Shown here in pieces: positions 48,242 through 57,669 of a stretch of 64,000 nucleotides of DNA. This DNA comes from Phaeovibrio sulfidiphilus (GTDB taxonomy: Bacteria > Pseudomonadota > Alphaproteobacteria > Rhodospirillales > Rhodospirillaceae), in contig NZ_JACZHT010000005.1 in NCBI RefSeq assembly GCF_014861485.1, positions 149,939-213,938 of the forward strand. Reading direction: 5' to 3'. Numbering within the stretch: position 1 is the stretch's first letter; each line of letters opens with the position of its first letter. The notes under the pieces were generated by a model. That model did not search any database and was not told the DNA's origin. It saw nothing but the letters and a program-made list of their open reading frames with translations. The position numbers and the translations under genes were made by a program.

Positions 48242-48688
48242 ATGCGCGTTCCCACCCTTCGCAACACGGGCACACAGAAAAGTGCGCCGTCGCGCTCTGC
48301 CCCGTCCCCGGGCTCCGGCCCGGCCTTCGGAAGCGTCCTGAACACCGTTGTGAATGAGGCCGCGGACCTTGCTCCGGCGGTGGACACCGCTGTGCCCGTT
48401 CACGGGCTGGGCGCCCTTCTTGCGCTCCAGGAGGTGGACGCCGTCGCCCCCACGGGGGACCGGTCCGCCCGGGCCCGGCAGGCCGTCCGCTGGGGCGAGG
48501 ATCTTCTGGACGACCTGGACGCCCTTCGGGTCTCCCTTTTGAGCGGAACCGTCCCCCGCGCGACACTGGAGCGGATCACCCACGCCCTGCGCCAAAGACA
48601 GGAGCACACTACAGACGGACCCCTGCGGGTCATTCTGGATGAAATAACACTGCGCGCCGAAGTTGAACTCGCAAAAATGGAAGCGTAA
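48242..48688 (+). CDS. fliX: Flagellar assembly regulator FliX
   Basis: The 148-residue protein matches FliX: a variable N-terminus, then LLALQEVD, an RRGED/DDLDALRVSLLSG-like helical stretch and a C-terminal ILDEITLRAEVELAKME helix. In Caulobacter FliX couples flagellar assembly to the sigma-54 activator FlbD. It faces the flgI operon, as in Caulobacter. GGAGG precedes the ATG. A TATAAT at about 48175-48180 and a palindrome-like CTTGCACGCAAG just upstream are candidate control elements. Confidence 0.88.
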   Translation: MRVPTLRNTGTQKSAPSRSAPSPGSGPAFGSVLNTVVNEAADLAPAVDTAVPVHGLGALLALQEVDAVAPTGDRSARARQAVRWGEDLLDDLDALRVSLLSGTVPRATLERITHALRQRQEHTTDGPLRVILDEITLRAEVELAKMEA

Positions 48689-48705
48689 TAACTGAAATTT
48701 GAGCC

Positions 48706-48734
48706 TTGCCGAGCCTCCATGCCCGGTATTATAT
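48706..48734 (+). promoter_or_regulatory. Sigma-70 promoter of dksA with a GC-rich discriminator
   Basis: TTGCCG (48706-48711) and TTATAT (48729-48734) lie exactly 17 bp apart. The bases between -10 and the likely start (AGTCGGCGCCCGC) are GC-rich, the type of discriminator that is sensitive to ppGpp/DksA. It leaves a leader of about 200 nt before dksA. Confidence 0.6.
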
Positions 48735-48942
48735 AGTCGGCGCCCGCGGCGCCACTGGCCCCGGACCATACTCGCCTGCGACGAAAAAGCCCCCTTCCGG
48801 GGACTGACAAGACCAAGAACCGTTCGGGACCAGGCCCGACCGTCGCCAGCGAGCACTTGAAACAGGTAGTGCGCCACCTTGCATCACGCGTCCTGATACT
48901 CCAATGCAATCCTGCGCACAGAAAAACTAGGGGACTTTCACG

Positions 48943-49362
48943 ATGGATACCACTTTACCCCCGGACTACGTGCCCAGCGACGACGAGCCTTTCATGAATG
49001 ACCAGCAAAAGGAGTTCTTCCGACAGAAGCTCCTGAAATGGAAGATCGACCTGGTGCGCGAGTCCGAGGAAACTCTTCTGGACCTTCACCAGGACGGCGG
49101 CATTCAGGAACCGGACCTGGCCGACCGTGCGACCACCGAGACCGGCCGCGCCCTCGAGTTCCGGACCCGGGACCGGGCGCGAAAGCTGATCGCCAAGATC
49201 GACGCCGCCCTTGAGCGGATCAGCAACGGAACCTATGGTTACTGTGAGGAGACGGGAGAGCCCATCAGCCTGAAGCGTCTTGAGGCCCGGCCTGTCGCCA
49301 CCCTCTCGCTGGAAGCCCAGGAACGCCACGAACGGCGGGAGCGGGTCTACCGGCAGGACTGA
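48943..49362 (+). CDS. dksA: RNA polymerase-binding transcription factor DksA
   Basis: The 139-residue protein has the coiled-coil domain (residues about 20-100) with the DRATTETGRALEFRTRDR tip region and a C-terminal part GTYGYCEETGEPI. Only one of the four zinc cysteines remains (Cys in GYCEE), the usual alphaproteobacterial form. It works with ppGpp on promoters such as those of rRNA. It stands next to fliX/flgI, a conserved neighbourhood. GGGGA precedes the ATG. Confidence 0.94.
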   Translation: MDTTLPPDYVPSDDEPFMNDQQKEFFRQKLLKWKIDLVRESEETLLDLHQDGGIQEPDLADRATTETGRALEFRTRDRARKLIAKIDAALERISNGTYGYCEETGEPISLKRLEARPVATLSLEAQERHERRERVYRQD

Positions 49363-49713
49363 TCCACGCAACCGCACCGCCCGGTCGGGACTGCGACCCC
49401 GGACAGGAGCCCGCCCTGTCTGCCCTGCATTCCGCCCGGCCTGCCGAAAAACACAGGACCATGCTCCGCCCCACACCCCCTCCGATACCGCCCGATCGCT
49501 CCCCGGCCCGAACGCCCTGCGACCCGGCCCCGATCTCGGATCGCCCGGACATCCTGTGCTCCCCGGCGCATCGCGCCCGGCGCGCAAAGACCCATCGCGC
49601 ATCGCGCTCAACGACGCATGGCGGCCGGCGCAGGCCGTGCCTGGCAGCCCATCACGCGCCGCATCCCTCTGTGCATCGCGCCCCGCGCCCACGGCTCTCT
49701 GAGACGCATCACG

Positions 49714-49785
49714 CCCCGCGCTCAACGACCCATAGCGCCCCGCGCTCAACGACCCATAGCGCCCCGCGCTCAACGACGCAGCGCG
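49714..49785. repeat. Three tandem copies of a 24-bp unit upstream of dgt
   Basis: The unit CCCCGCGCTCAACGACCCAT recurs at 49714, 49738 and 49762 with period 24; the last copy has degenerated. Degenerate versions of CGCGCTCAACGACGCATGG occur from about 49585. The period keeps frames open on both strands but no gene is supported in 49363-49873. The region otherwise holds only the dksA 3' end and the dgt leader. Confidence 0.85.
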
Positions 49786-49873
49786 CCCTTCGCCCGACGG
49801 CGCCCTGTCTGCCCCTCCGCGCCCCCCCTTCCGCCGCCCCCCGGCGGCTCCCTCCGGCCCTTCGGATCTGCCC

Positions 49874-51067
49874 ATGAGCACCGGCGCGCCCCAGGCCCCC
49901 CTTGCCCCCTATGCGGTCCCGCACACCAGCCCCCGTGGCCGGCTGCACCCGGAAAGCCCCGCGCGCTTCCGCAGCGATTTCCGCCGGGACTGTGACCGCG
50001 TTCTCCACTCCTCGGCCTTCCGCCGCCTCAGCTACAAGACCCAGGTCTTTGTGGACTCGGTCGGGCAGAACTACCGCACGCGGCTGACCCACTCCCTCGA
50101 GGTGGCGCAGATTGCCCGCTCCCTGGCCCGGACCCTGGGCCTGAACGAGGATCTCACCGAGACCCTGGCCCTGTCCCACGACCTGGGGCACACCTGTTTC
50201 GGACACGCGGGCGAGGATGCCCTGCACGAGTGCATGATCCCCTTCGGCGGCTTTGACCACAACGCCCAGTCCCTGAAGATTGTCACCTCGCTCGAGCACC
50301 GCTACGCGGACTTCGACGGCCTGAACCTGTGCTGGGAGACCCTGGAGGGCCTGGTCAAGCACAAGGGCCCCCTGTGCGGCCCCCTCGCCCCGGAGGGCTG
50401 CGTGGTGCCTCCGTGCGTGACGGCCTTCAACGCACTCTTTGACCTCGAGTTGCACACCTTCCCGGGCGCCGAGGCCCAGGTGGCGGCCCTTTCGGACGAC
50501 ATCGCCTACAACGCCCACGACCTGGACGACGGCCTGCGCGCCCGGTTCGTGGACATCGGGAAGGCGGAGGACGTCGCCCTTGTGGGCCCGATTTTCCGAA
50601 GCGTGCGCGCCGAATACACGGGCCTTTCGCGCTCGCGCCTGATCCACGAGGTCATCCGCCGGCTGATCGGCCTCATGATCGATGACGTCACCCGCGAGAG
50701 CCGCGCCCGTCTTGACGCCTTGAGTGCGAAAAGCCCATGCGCTATACGGAACCACCCGGCGCCGGTCATTGCCTTCAGTCCCAGGATGAGGGCTGCGGTC
50801 GACGAGCTGGGAGAGTTCCTGTTTACCAACCTTTACCGTCACTACCGGGTCAACCGGATGACCAGCAAGGCACGCCGCGTCGTGCGGGAGCTGTTCGGCT
50901 GTTTCCTGAACGAGCCCCGGCTTCTGGCCCCCGACTGGCGGGCCCGGGCCGGAGATCCGGGGGATGCGGTCACAGCGCGGACAGCCTGCGACTACATCGC
51001 CGGCATGACCGACCGCTTTGCCCTTGACGAGCACGCCCGCCTGTTCGACCCGTTTGAGCGCACCTGA
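49874..51067 (+). CDS. dgt: dGTP triphosphohydrolase-like HD-domain protein
   Basis: The 397-residue HD-superfamily protein has [17 protein letters not shown] and [19 protein letters not shown] (HD at about residues 101-102, metal ligands), and [16 protein letters not shown] later. This is the deoxyguanosinetriphosphate triphosphohydrolase-like family that breaks dNTPs to nucleoside and triphosphate. Its order next to argS and a SPOR gene is conserved in alphaproteobacteria. Exact substrate preference is not shown by sequence. Confidence 0.9.
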   Translation: MSTGAPQAPLAPYAVPHTSPRGRLHPESPARFRSDFRRDCDRVLHSSAFRRLSYKTQVFVDSVGQNYRTRLTHSLEVAQIARSLARTLGLNEDLTETLALSHDLGHTCFGHAGEDALHECMIPFGGFDHNAQSLKIVTSLEHRYADFDGLNLCWETLEGLVKHKGPLCGPLAPEGCVVPPCVTAFNALFDLELHTFPGAEAQVAALSDDIAYNAHDLDDGLRARFVDIGKAEDVALVGPIFRSVRAEYTGLSRSRLIHEVIRRLIGLMIDDVTRESRARLDALSAKSPCAIRNHPAPVIAFSPRMRAAVDELGEFLFTNLYRHYRVNRMTSKARRVVRELFGCFLNEPRLLAPDWRARAGDPGDAVTARTACDYIAGMTDRFALDEHARLFDPFERT

Positions 51068-51132
51068 GACACCCGGAAAGACCTCGAAAGCCCCCGGCGC
51101 GCCCCCATTTTCGAAAGCAAGAACCCGCAATC

Positions 51133-52911
51133 ATGAACCTGTTCAGTTCGGTCAAACACGTTATCACCGATATTCTCACCGCTCTCCAGAACACGGACGC
51201 CCTGCCGAAGGACCTGGATCTCTCGCGCATCACGGTGGAGCCGCCCCGGGATCCGTCCCACGGGGACATGGCCACCAACGCGGCCATGGTCCTGTCCAAG
51301 CCCGCGGGCCTCGCGCCGAGGGCGCTGGCCGAGCTTCTGGTGGAGCACCTGGCCGCCACGGCCATGGTCGAGAGTGCGGAGATCGCCGGACCGGGCTTCA
51401 TCAACCTGCGCCTGAAGCCCTCGGTGTGGCTGGGCAGCGTGCGGGACATCCTGCTGGCCGGAACCGCCTACGGCAACTCCACCATGGGAGCGAAGGAACA
51501 GGTCAACGTCGAGTTCGTCTCCGCCAACCCCACCGGCCCCATGCACGTGGGCCACGGCCGCGGCGCCGTCTTCGGTGACGTCCTGGCCCGCCTGCTCTTC
51601 AAGGCCGGCTTCGACGTGACCCGGGAGTACTACGTCAACGATGCGGGCGCCCAGGTGGACCACCTCGCGCGCTCGCTGTACCAGCGCTACCGGGTGGCCG
51701 CGGGCGTCCTGACCGAGGACGGCTTCCGCGAGATGATCGAGCGCCGGGAGATCGAGTACGGCGGCGATTATCTGGTTCCCGCCGCGCAGGCCCTGTTCGA
51801 GAAGGACGGCCCCCGCTGGCTGGACGCCCCCGAGAGCGAGTGGCTCCCGGAAATCCGGGCCTTCGGCATTGCGGCCATGATGGAGCTGATCCGCGACGAC
51901 CTCCAGGCCCTGGGCGTGACCTTCGACGTGTTCACCTCGGAAAAGAAGCTGGTGGAGGACGGCCGGGTCGGCCAGCTGCTGGACGACCTGGAAAAGCGCG
52001 GCCTGATCTACACCGGCGTGCTGGAGCCCCCGAAGGGCAAGAAGCCCGACGACTGGGAGCCCCGCCCCCAGACCCTGTTCAAGACCACCCTTTATGGGGA
52101 CGACATTGACCGGGCCCTGAAAAAGTCCGACGGCTCCTGGACCTATTTCGCCTCTGACATCGCCTACCACGCGGACAAGATCGACCGGGGTTTCCTGAAC
52201 CTGATCAACGTTCTGGGCGCGGACCACGGCGGCTACGTCAAGCGCCTGAACGCGGCGGTGAAGGCCGTGTCCGACAACCGGGCCACCCTGGACGTGAAGC
52301 TGATCCAGCTTGTCTCCCTCACGGATGACGGCAAGCCCCTGCGCATGTCCAAGCGGGCGGGCACCTTCATCACTCTGCGCGAGGTCATCGACGAGGTGGG
52401 CCGCGATGTGGTCCGCTTCATCATGCTGACCCGCAAGAACGACGCCACCCTGGACTTCGACTTCGCGCGGGTTCAGGAAAAGACCCGGGACAACCCCGTG
52501 TTCTACGTCCAGTACGCCCACGCGCGGGCCTGCTCGGTGCTGCGCCACGCGGCCGAGCTGTTCCCGGATGCGGACCTGTCGGCCGAGGGTCTGGCCCGGC
52601 AGGCGGATGTCGCCCTTCTGGACGCCCCCGAGGAACTGGCCCTGGTCCGTCTTCTGGCCAGCTGGCCCCGGCTTGTGGAGAGCGCCGCGGTGGCCCACGA
52701 GCCCCACCGGATCGCCTTCTACCTGGGAGACCTGGCGGCGGCGTTCCACGGCCTGTGGAACCGGGGCAATGACAACGCGGAACTCCGCTTCCTTGTTCCG
52801 GACAATGTTTCTGTGTCGCTGGCCCGCCTGGCCCTTGTCTCGGCGGTGGCGACGGTGGTAGCCTCCGGACTCGAAGTGTTCGGTGTCCACCCGCGTGAGG
52901 AGTTGCGTTGA
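51133..52911 (+). CDS. argS: Arginyl-tRNA synthetase
   Basis: The 592-residue class I synthetase has [18 protein letters not shown] (HVGH) near residues 136-153, the KMSKS counterpart MSKRAG, and a C-terminal DALR anticodon-binding domain ([11 protein letters not shown]). The length is normal. The stop overlaps the start of the next gene by one base (TGATG). Confidence 0.95.
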   Translation: MNLFSSVKHVITDILTALQNTDALPKDLDLSRITVEPPRDPSHGDMATNAAMVLSKPAGLAPRALAELLVEHLAATAMVESAEIAGPGFINLRLKPSVWLGSVRDILLAGTAYGNSTMGAKEQVNVEFVSANPTGPMHVGHGRGAVFGDVLARLLFKAGFDVTREYYVNDAGAQVDHLARSLYQRYRVAAGVLTEDGFREMIERREIEYGGDYLVPAAQALFEKDGPRWLDAPESEWLPEIRAFGIAAMMELIRDDLQALGVTFDVFTSEKKLVEDGRVGQLLDDLEKRGLIYTGVLEPPKGKKPDDWEPRPQTLFKTTLYGDDIDRALKKSDGSWTYFASDIAYHADKIDRGFLNLINVLGADHGGYVKRLNAAVKAVSDNRATLDVKLIQLVSLTDDGKPLRMSKRAGTFITLREVIDEVGRDVVRFIMLTRKNDATLDFDFARVQEKTRDNPVFYVQYAHARACSVLRHAAELFPDADLSAEGLARQADVALLDAPEELALVRLLASWPRLVESAAVAHEPHRIAFYLGDLAAAFHGLWNRGNDNAELRFLVPDNVSVSLARLALVSAVATVVASGLEVFGVHPREELR

Positions 52912-54320
52912 TGGTCGCACAGGGCCCGCCCGGCGGAGATGAAAGAGATCCCTATCGTCCCAGAACTCCGGGAGATGTCTCGTCCTCGCCCTATGGCTAC
53001 CCGCGTCCGTCCGACCCGAACAATCCCTTCGGCTCCGATCCGTTTGCGTCCGAGACGCCCTATCATGACGAGTTCTCGCCCTTCGGCGGGCAGCATCCCC
53101 TGGCGGACCCGCTGCCCTATCCGGAGGACGACCTCGACATCCGGGCCGACGCCGGAAATCCGGACGAGCCCGACGGCTACCCGGACACCGGCCTGTCCTC
53201 CTCTCCGCGGACCTCGGTCCTGGCGCTGCTGACCGGCGCCGGGCTGGGGATTCTTGTGCTGGGGGGCATGGCCTGGTTCCTGCTGGGCGGAACCGGCGAT
53301 GATGCCGCGTGGGACGAGGCCCTGCTGGAGCATGTGAACGCCGACCCCTCCCCCTACCGGGAGCGGCCCGAGGAGCCCGGTGGCATGGCCATCGAGAACC
53401 AGAACCGCGCGGTGTACGGCCGCATCGGGGAAACGGCGGCACCCCCGCCCGCATCCCGCGCCGACAGCCTGAGGGAACCCGAGTTCCCGGCCCCGCCGCC
53501 GGTCCCCCAGGTGCAGGCCCGGACCCTGACCGGAACCCCGGTCCCCTCCATCACCGAGCCCCTGGACCCGTCCGCCGACCCGGGCTTCCCCGAACCGCCG
53601 CCCCTGCCGGAGACGGACACCACGGCCTCGGGGATTCCCCCGGCCTCGGCCCTGACCGACGACGGTGCCGACCCCTTCGACGACGGGGACGCGGCCTCCA
53701 TCGGACCGGCCGATATCGCGCTGCCTCCGGTTCCGCCGGTTCCCGACCTCGACCTGGATACGGGTGCGGGCTCAGGCCCGGCCGCCCGCACGCAAGCCGA
53801 TGCCACCGCCACCGGGGCAGCCGCAAGCCCGGAGACCCGGGGGACACGGGCCTCCCCTGTGGCCGTTCCGGCCCCCCGTCCCGTGATCGAGGATGTGCCC
53901 TCCCCGACGGACCTGGGCTCGTCCGCATCCGCAACCGCCAGCACACAGGCCCGCACAGCGGCGCCCAAGGGGCCCACGCCTCTGGCCCCGCCCCCTGCAC
54001 CCCCGGCCCCGCCGGCTGCTGCTGCGGCCCCGGCCGCGCCGCCCCCCCGGGCGGAGACACCGGCCCCGGCACGGGGTGGAGCCGCCGTGCAGATCGTCTC
54101 GGTGCGCTCGCAGGAGGCCGCCCGGTCCGAGTGGAAGCGGATCCAGTCCCGGAACAAAGACCTTCTGGGCGGCGCCACCCACGAGATCGTGCAGGTCGAA
54201 CTGCCCGAGCGGGGAACCTATTTCCGCGTTCGGGTCACCGGACTGAAGGACGAGGCCGCCGCAAAGGCGCTCTGCGACGAGCTCGGCAGACGCTCCCAGG
54301 GCTGCATCGTCGCCCGCTAG
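52911..54320 (+). CDS. SPOR-domain membrane protein
   Basis: The 469-residue protein has a cytoplasmic N-terminus rich in Pro/Ser/Gly, one membrane helix (about residues 102-125), a long Pro/Ala/Thr-rich periplasmic linker and a C-terminal SPOR domain (about 390-469: VQIVSVRSQEAARSEWKRIQ, YFRVRVTGL). SPOR domains bind denuded glycan strands at the septum. ATG 52911 overlaps the argS stop (TGATG). A role in division or septal peptidoglycan is likely; SPOR proteins at this locus are common in alphaproteobacteria. Confidence 0.88.
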   Translation: MVAQGPPGGDERDPYRPRTPGDVSSSPYGYPRPSDPNNPFGSDPFASETPYHDEFSPFGGQHPLADPLPYPEDDLDIRADAGNPDEPDGYPDTGLSSSPRTSVLALLTGAGLGILVLGGMAWFLLGGTGDDAAWDEALLEHVNADPSPYRERPEEPGGMAIENQNRAVYGRIGETAAPPPASRADSLREPEFPAPPPVPQVQARTLTGTPVPSITEPLDPSADPGFPEPPPLPETDTTASGIPPASALTDDGADPFDDGDAASIGPADIALPPVPPVPDLDLDTGAGSGPAARTQADATATGAAASPETRGTRASPVAVPAPRPVIEDVPSPTDLGSSASATASTQARTAAPKGPTPLAPPPAPPAPPAAAAAPAAPPPRAETPAPARGGAAVQIVSVRSQEAARSEWKRIQSRNKDLLGGATHEIVQVELPERGTYFRVRVTGLKDEAAAKALCDELGRRSQGCIVAR

Positions 54321-54372
54321 GACACGAGCCCCCCGTTTCCATCACGCACCGGGGCACAGGAAAGAACAGATC

Positions 54373-55410
54373 ATGCCTGCGACCACACCTCTTGCTGTCA
54401 TTACCGGTCTCTCCGGGCTCCGCCTCACGGACCGGGAACGGGATTTCTTCCGGGAGATTTCTCCCTTCGGCTTCATCCTGTTCGGGCGCAACGTGGACAC
54501 CCCGGCCCAGGTCCGGGCCCTGTGTGACAGCCTCCGGGAGACGACCGGGCGGGACGACACCCCCATCCTGATCGACCAGGAGGGCGGCCGCGTCCAGCGC
54601 CTGAAGGCTCCCCACTGGGCGCCGCGCCCGCCCGGCGAGGTCTTCGGCCGCCTGTTTGAGCGCAACCCCGAGGCCGGGGCCGAGGCCCTGCGCCTGAACA
54701 CCCGCCTGATCGCACGGGATCTGACCGCCCTGGGCATCGATACGGACTGCCTGCCGGTTCTGGATGTGCGCCACCCCGGCGCCCATGACGTGGTGGGGGA
54801 CCGGGCCTTCTCGACCGACCCCAAAACCGTCTCCCGCCTTGGGCGCATCGTGATCGACACCTTGCTAGACAACGGCGTGTTCCCGGTGATGAAGCACATT
54901 CCCGGCCACGGGCGCTCCGAGTGCGACAGCCACGACGCCCTGCCCCGGGTCACCTGCAGCCATGACGACCTGACCCGCAGCGACCTGGTGCCGTTTTCCG
55001 ACCTGCGGGACTGCCCCTTCGCCATGACGGCCCACATTGTCTACACCGCCTGTGACAGCGAGCAGCCGGCCACCCTCTCGGCCGAGGTGATCCGCTCGGT
55101 CATCCGCGGGCAGTGCGGCTTCGACGGCCTGCTGATGACGGACGACCTGTCCATGAAGGCCCTGTCCGGCACCATGGAGAGCCGCACCCGGGCCTCCCTG
55201 GACGCGGGCTGCGACCTGATCTTGCACTGCAACGGCGCGATGGACGAGATGACCGCCGTGGCCCGGACGGCCCGCCCCATGGACGCCCCTGCCCTGGAAC
55301 GCTGGGAACGGGCGAAGGCCCGCCGGGCGAAGGCTCCGGCCGACTTCGACGCCGCCGGGGCCCAGCGCGCCCTGGACCTTCTCCTGGAACAGGACACGGT
55401 GCGGTCATGA
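54373..55410 (+). CDS. nagZ: Beta-N-acetylhexosaminidase (NagZ)
   Basis: The 345-residue family 3 glycoside hydrolase has GFILFGRN, ILIDQEGGRVQRL, MKHIPGHGRSECDSHDALP (with the acid/base His-Asp pair in the GHG loop) and the nucleophile region LLMTDDLSMKAL. It splits GlcNAc from anhydro-muropeptides during cell-wall recycling. Its last base overlaps the next ATG. Confidence 0.94.
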   Translation: MPATTPLAVITGLSGLRLTDRERDFFREISPFGFILFGRNVDTPAQVRALCDSLRETTGRDDTPILIDQEGGRVQRLKAPHWAPRPPGEVFGRLFERNPEAGAEALRLNTRLIARDLTALGIDTDCLPVLDVRHPGAHDVVGDRAFSTDPKTVSRLGRIVIDTLLDNGVFPVMKHIPGHGRSECDSHDALPRVTCSHDDLTRSDLVPFSDLRDCPFAMTAHIVYTACDSEQPATLSAEVIRSVIRGQCGFDGLLMTDDLSMKALSGTMESRTRASLDAGCDLILHCNGAMDEMTAVARTARPMDAPALERWERAKARRAKAPADFDAAGAQRALDLLLEQDTVRS

Positions 55411-56102
55411 CCGATTTCCTGACGAGCACACTGCTCATCCTCCCGGGCCTTGTCATCGCCATCACCCTGCACGAGGCGGCCCATGCCTATGTGGCCTCGT
55501 GGCTGGGGGACCAGACCGCCCGCCTGATGGGGCGCCTGTCCCTCAACCCCGTGCGCCATATCGACCCCGTCGGCACCCTGGCGGTGCCCGGGCTTCTGTT
55601 CCTGATCGGCGCCCCGTTCCTGTTCGGCTGGGCCAAGCCCGTCCCCGTGGACTGGCGCTATCTCAAGCACCCGCGTCAGGACATGGCCCTGGTGGCTCTG
55701 GCGGGACCGTGCACGAACCTCATTCTGGCGATCCTGTCGGCGCTGCTGATCCATATCGCCGTGCTGCTCCCGGATGCCGTCGCCTCGCCGCTGGTCAGCA
55801 TGCTGTCGTTCTCGATCGTCATCAACTGCGTGGTGGCCCTTCTGAACCTGCTGCCCCTGCCGCCCCTGGACGGGGGACGGATTGTGATCGGCCTCCTGCC
55901 CGAGCGCCTGGCCTACCGGTACGCCCGCATCGAGCGCTTCGGGATGCCGCTGCTCATTGTGATCATGTTCCTGCTTCCCTGGATGTTCTCGACCATCGGC
56001 CTGAACGTGGATCCGTTCCGGACCGTTCTTGTCCCGCTGGTGAACGGCCTGGTGAACGGGATCTCCAGCTTCACGGGGCTTGTGCAAGCGACCGGCGTCT
56101 GA
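55407..56102 (+). CDS. Site-2 protease-like M50 metalloprotease
   Basis: The 231-residue protein has 5-6 membrane helices with the zinc motif HEAAH (H22, E23, H26) and the second ligand in PLPPLDGGRI. This is the short M50B (SREBP site-2 type) family without PDZ. Such proteases cut transmembrane regulators. The ATG overlaps the nagZ stop. An upstream frame extension is not used. Its place between nagZ and scpA may vary between species. Confidence 0.88.
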   Translation: MTDFLTSTLLILPGLVIAITLHEAAHAYVASWLGDQTARLMGRLSLNPVRHIDPVGTLAVPGLLFLIGAPFLFGWAKPVPVDWRYLKHPRQDMALVALAGPCTNLILAILSALLIHIAVLLPDAVASPLVSMLSFSIVINCVVALLNLLPLPPLDGGRIVIGLLPERLAYRYARIERFGMPLLIVIMFLLPWMFSTIGLNVDPFRTVLVPLVNGLVNGISSFTGLVQATGV

Positions 56103-56658
56103 CGTCTGCCCCCGGGCGGGAACCCTCCCGGGCCCAGCTCCTCCGGACACAGGGCCCGGCTCTCCCGCCTGCCGGTGGGGGCTGCCCTTGCCCCCGCCCG
56201 GCGCAGGACCGGAAGCCGGACGCGCAGGGCCCGACACGGACGGGTGCAAAGGCACACGGTTGGCGACCGGCTCCGCCGTGCCCGGAATCCCGGGTGCAGA
56301 ACCCGGAACCACGGGCGCGGGACATAACGGTGCGCAACGCTCCGCCGTGCTGCGGGCGATCCGGGATCCAACCGGGAGGACCGGCGCGCTCACCGGAGGC
56401 CTCGCCCCGTGTGGGACCGCCGGCCCGCTCCCCGGACCTCTCGCGGGTGGACCCGACACGCCGCGGCCCACACGCTTTCCCGCCCGGCCATGACGGACCG
56501 GCACGCGGGCGCCAGTTCGGCCCCGGCACGCCCATGCCGCGCGGCCCCATGCTCCGGGACACCTGCCCACCCCTGTGGCCCCTGTCCGGCACCTTTACCA
56601 GTGTGTTGCCCCGCTGTGTTGAAGCGGTTCCTGTGTCCTGAAGCAAGGGAGTGCGGCC
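56103..56658. other. Intergenic region between the M50 gene and scpA
   Basis: Nothing convincing is seen in this 556-bp stretch. A CCCGGGCGGGAACCCTCCCGGG-like inverted repeat (56111-56132) just after the M50 stop may be a terminator without a T-run. Open frames on both strands have no recognisable domain. Confidence 0.5.
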
Positions 56659-57669
56659 ATGCCCCTGTCCGGCAAACCATCCTCCGCGATCGCGGCTGTG
56701 GACCCGTCGGGCGAGCCCCTGTCGGGCGCCCGGGCTGTACCGGTGGCGGCGGATCCGGCAGGGGAGCCGCCCTCACCCGCCGGGGGTGTACCGGCGGCTG
56801 CAGGCCCGGACCGCCCCGACACTGCACCACGCGACACCGTATCTCACGCTGCCCCCTCCAGCCCCCCGCCAGCGGGCGCTGCATCCCCTGGGGGCGGGGA
56901 TCCCCTCGTCTCCCTTGTCCTGAATCTGGAGGGCTTCGAGGGCCCCATCGACGTGCTGCTGGTCCTGGCCCGGGACCAGAAGGTTGACCTGGCGCGCCTG
57001 TCCATTCTCCAGCTGGCGGAGCAGTACCTGGACTTCATCGCCACCGCCCGGAGCCTCCAGCTGGATGTGGCGGCGGACTACCTGGTCATGGCGGCCTGGC
57101 TTGCCTACCTGAAGTCCCGGCTGCTGATCCCGGCGCCTCCGAGCGACACGGACGAGCCCTCCGGCGAGGCCATGGCCAGCGCGCTCCAGTTCCAGCTCCG
57201 GCGCCTGGAGGCCATGCAGAACGCGGGCCGCACCCTGATGGCGCGCCCCCGCCTGGGGCTCGACACCCTGCGTCATGGCCAGGCCCAGGGCTTCTCGGTG
57301 ATCACCCGCTCGCGCTACGAGACCAGCCTGCACGACCTGCTGTCCGCCTATGGCTCCATGCAGCGCGCCCGGGAGCGCCCGACCGTGATGACCGTCGAGG
57401 CCTTCGAGCTCTACAGCGTGGATGATGCCCTCAGGCGCTTTGAAACCATGCTGGGCGCCCTGCCCGACTGGGCGACCCTGGACGACTTCCTGCCGAACCG
57501 GGCCATGCCGCCGCTGGTCCGGCGCTCGGCGGTGGCCGCCACGTTTGTCGCCGCCCTGGAGCTGGCCCGCCAGGGCCTGCTGGAAATCCGCCAGGACGGC
57601 GGCTTCGGGGCCCCGCTCCAGATCCGCAACCCCGCCCGTCCCCTGTCCTTCGAGGAGACCCGGACATGA
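56659..57669 (+). CDS. scpA: Segregation and condensation protein A
   Basis: The 336-residue kleisin has LEGFEGPIDVLLVLARDQKVDLARL and QLAEQYL at about residues 90-130, split across the quote. The first ~80 residues are Pro/Ala/Gly-rich and low complexity, not part of the domain. ScpA bridges SMC heads with ScpB to organise the chromosome. It overlaps scpB by 4 bp. GGGAG precedes the ATG. Confidence 0.92.
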   Translation: MPLSGKPSSAIAAVDPSGEPLSGARAVPVAADPAGEPPSPAGGVPAAAGPDRPDTAPRDTVSHAAPSSPPPAGAASPGGGDPLVSLVLNLEGFEGPIDVLLVLARDQKVDLARLSILQLAEQYLDFIATARSLQLDVAADYLVMAAWLAYLKSRLLIPAPPSDTDEPSGEAMASALQFQLRRLEAMQNAGRTLMARPRLGLDTLRHGQAQGFSVITRSRYETSLHDLLSAYGSMQRARERPTVMTVEAFELYSVDDALRRFETMLGALPDWATLDDFLPNRAMPPLVRRSAVAATFVAALELARQGLLEIRQDGGFGAPLQIRNPARPLSFEETRT

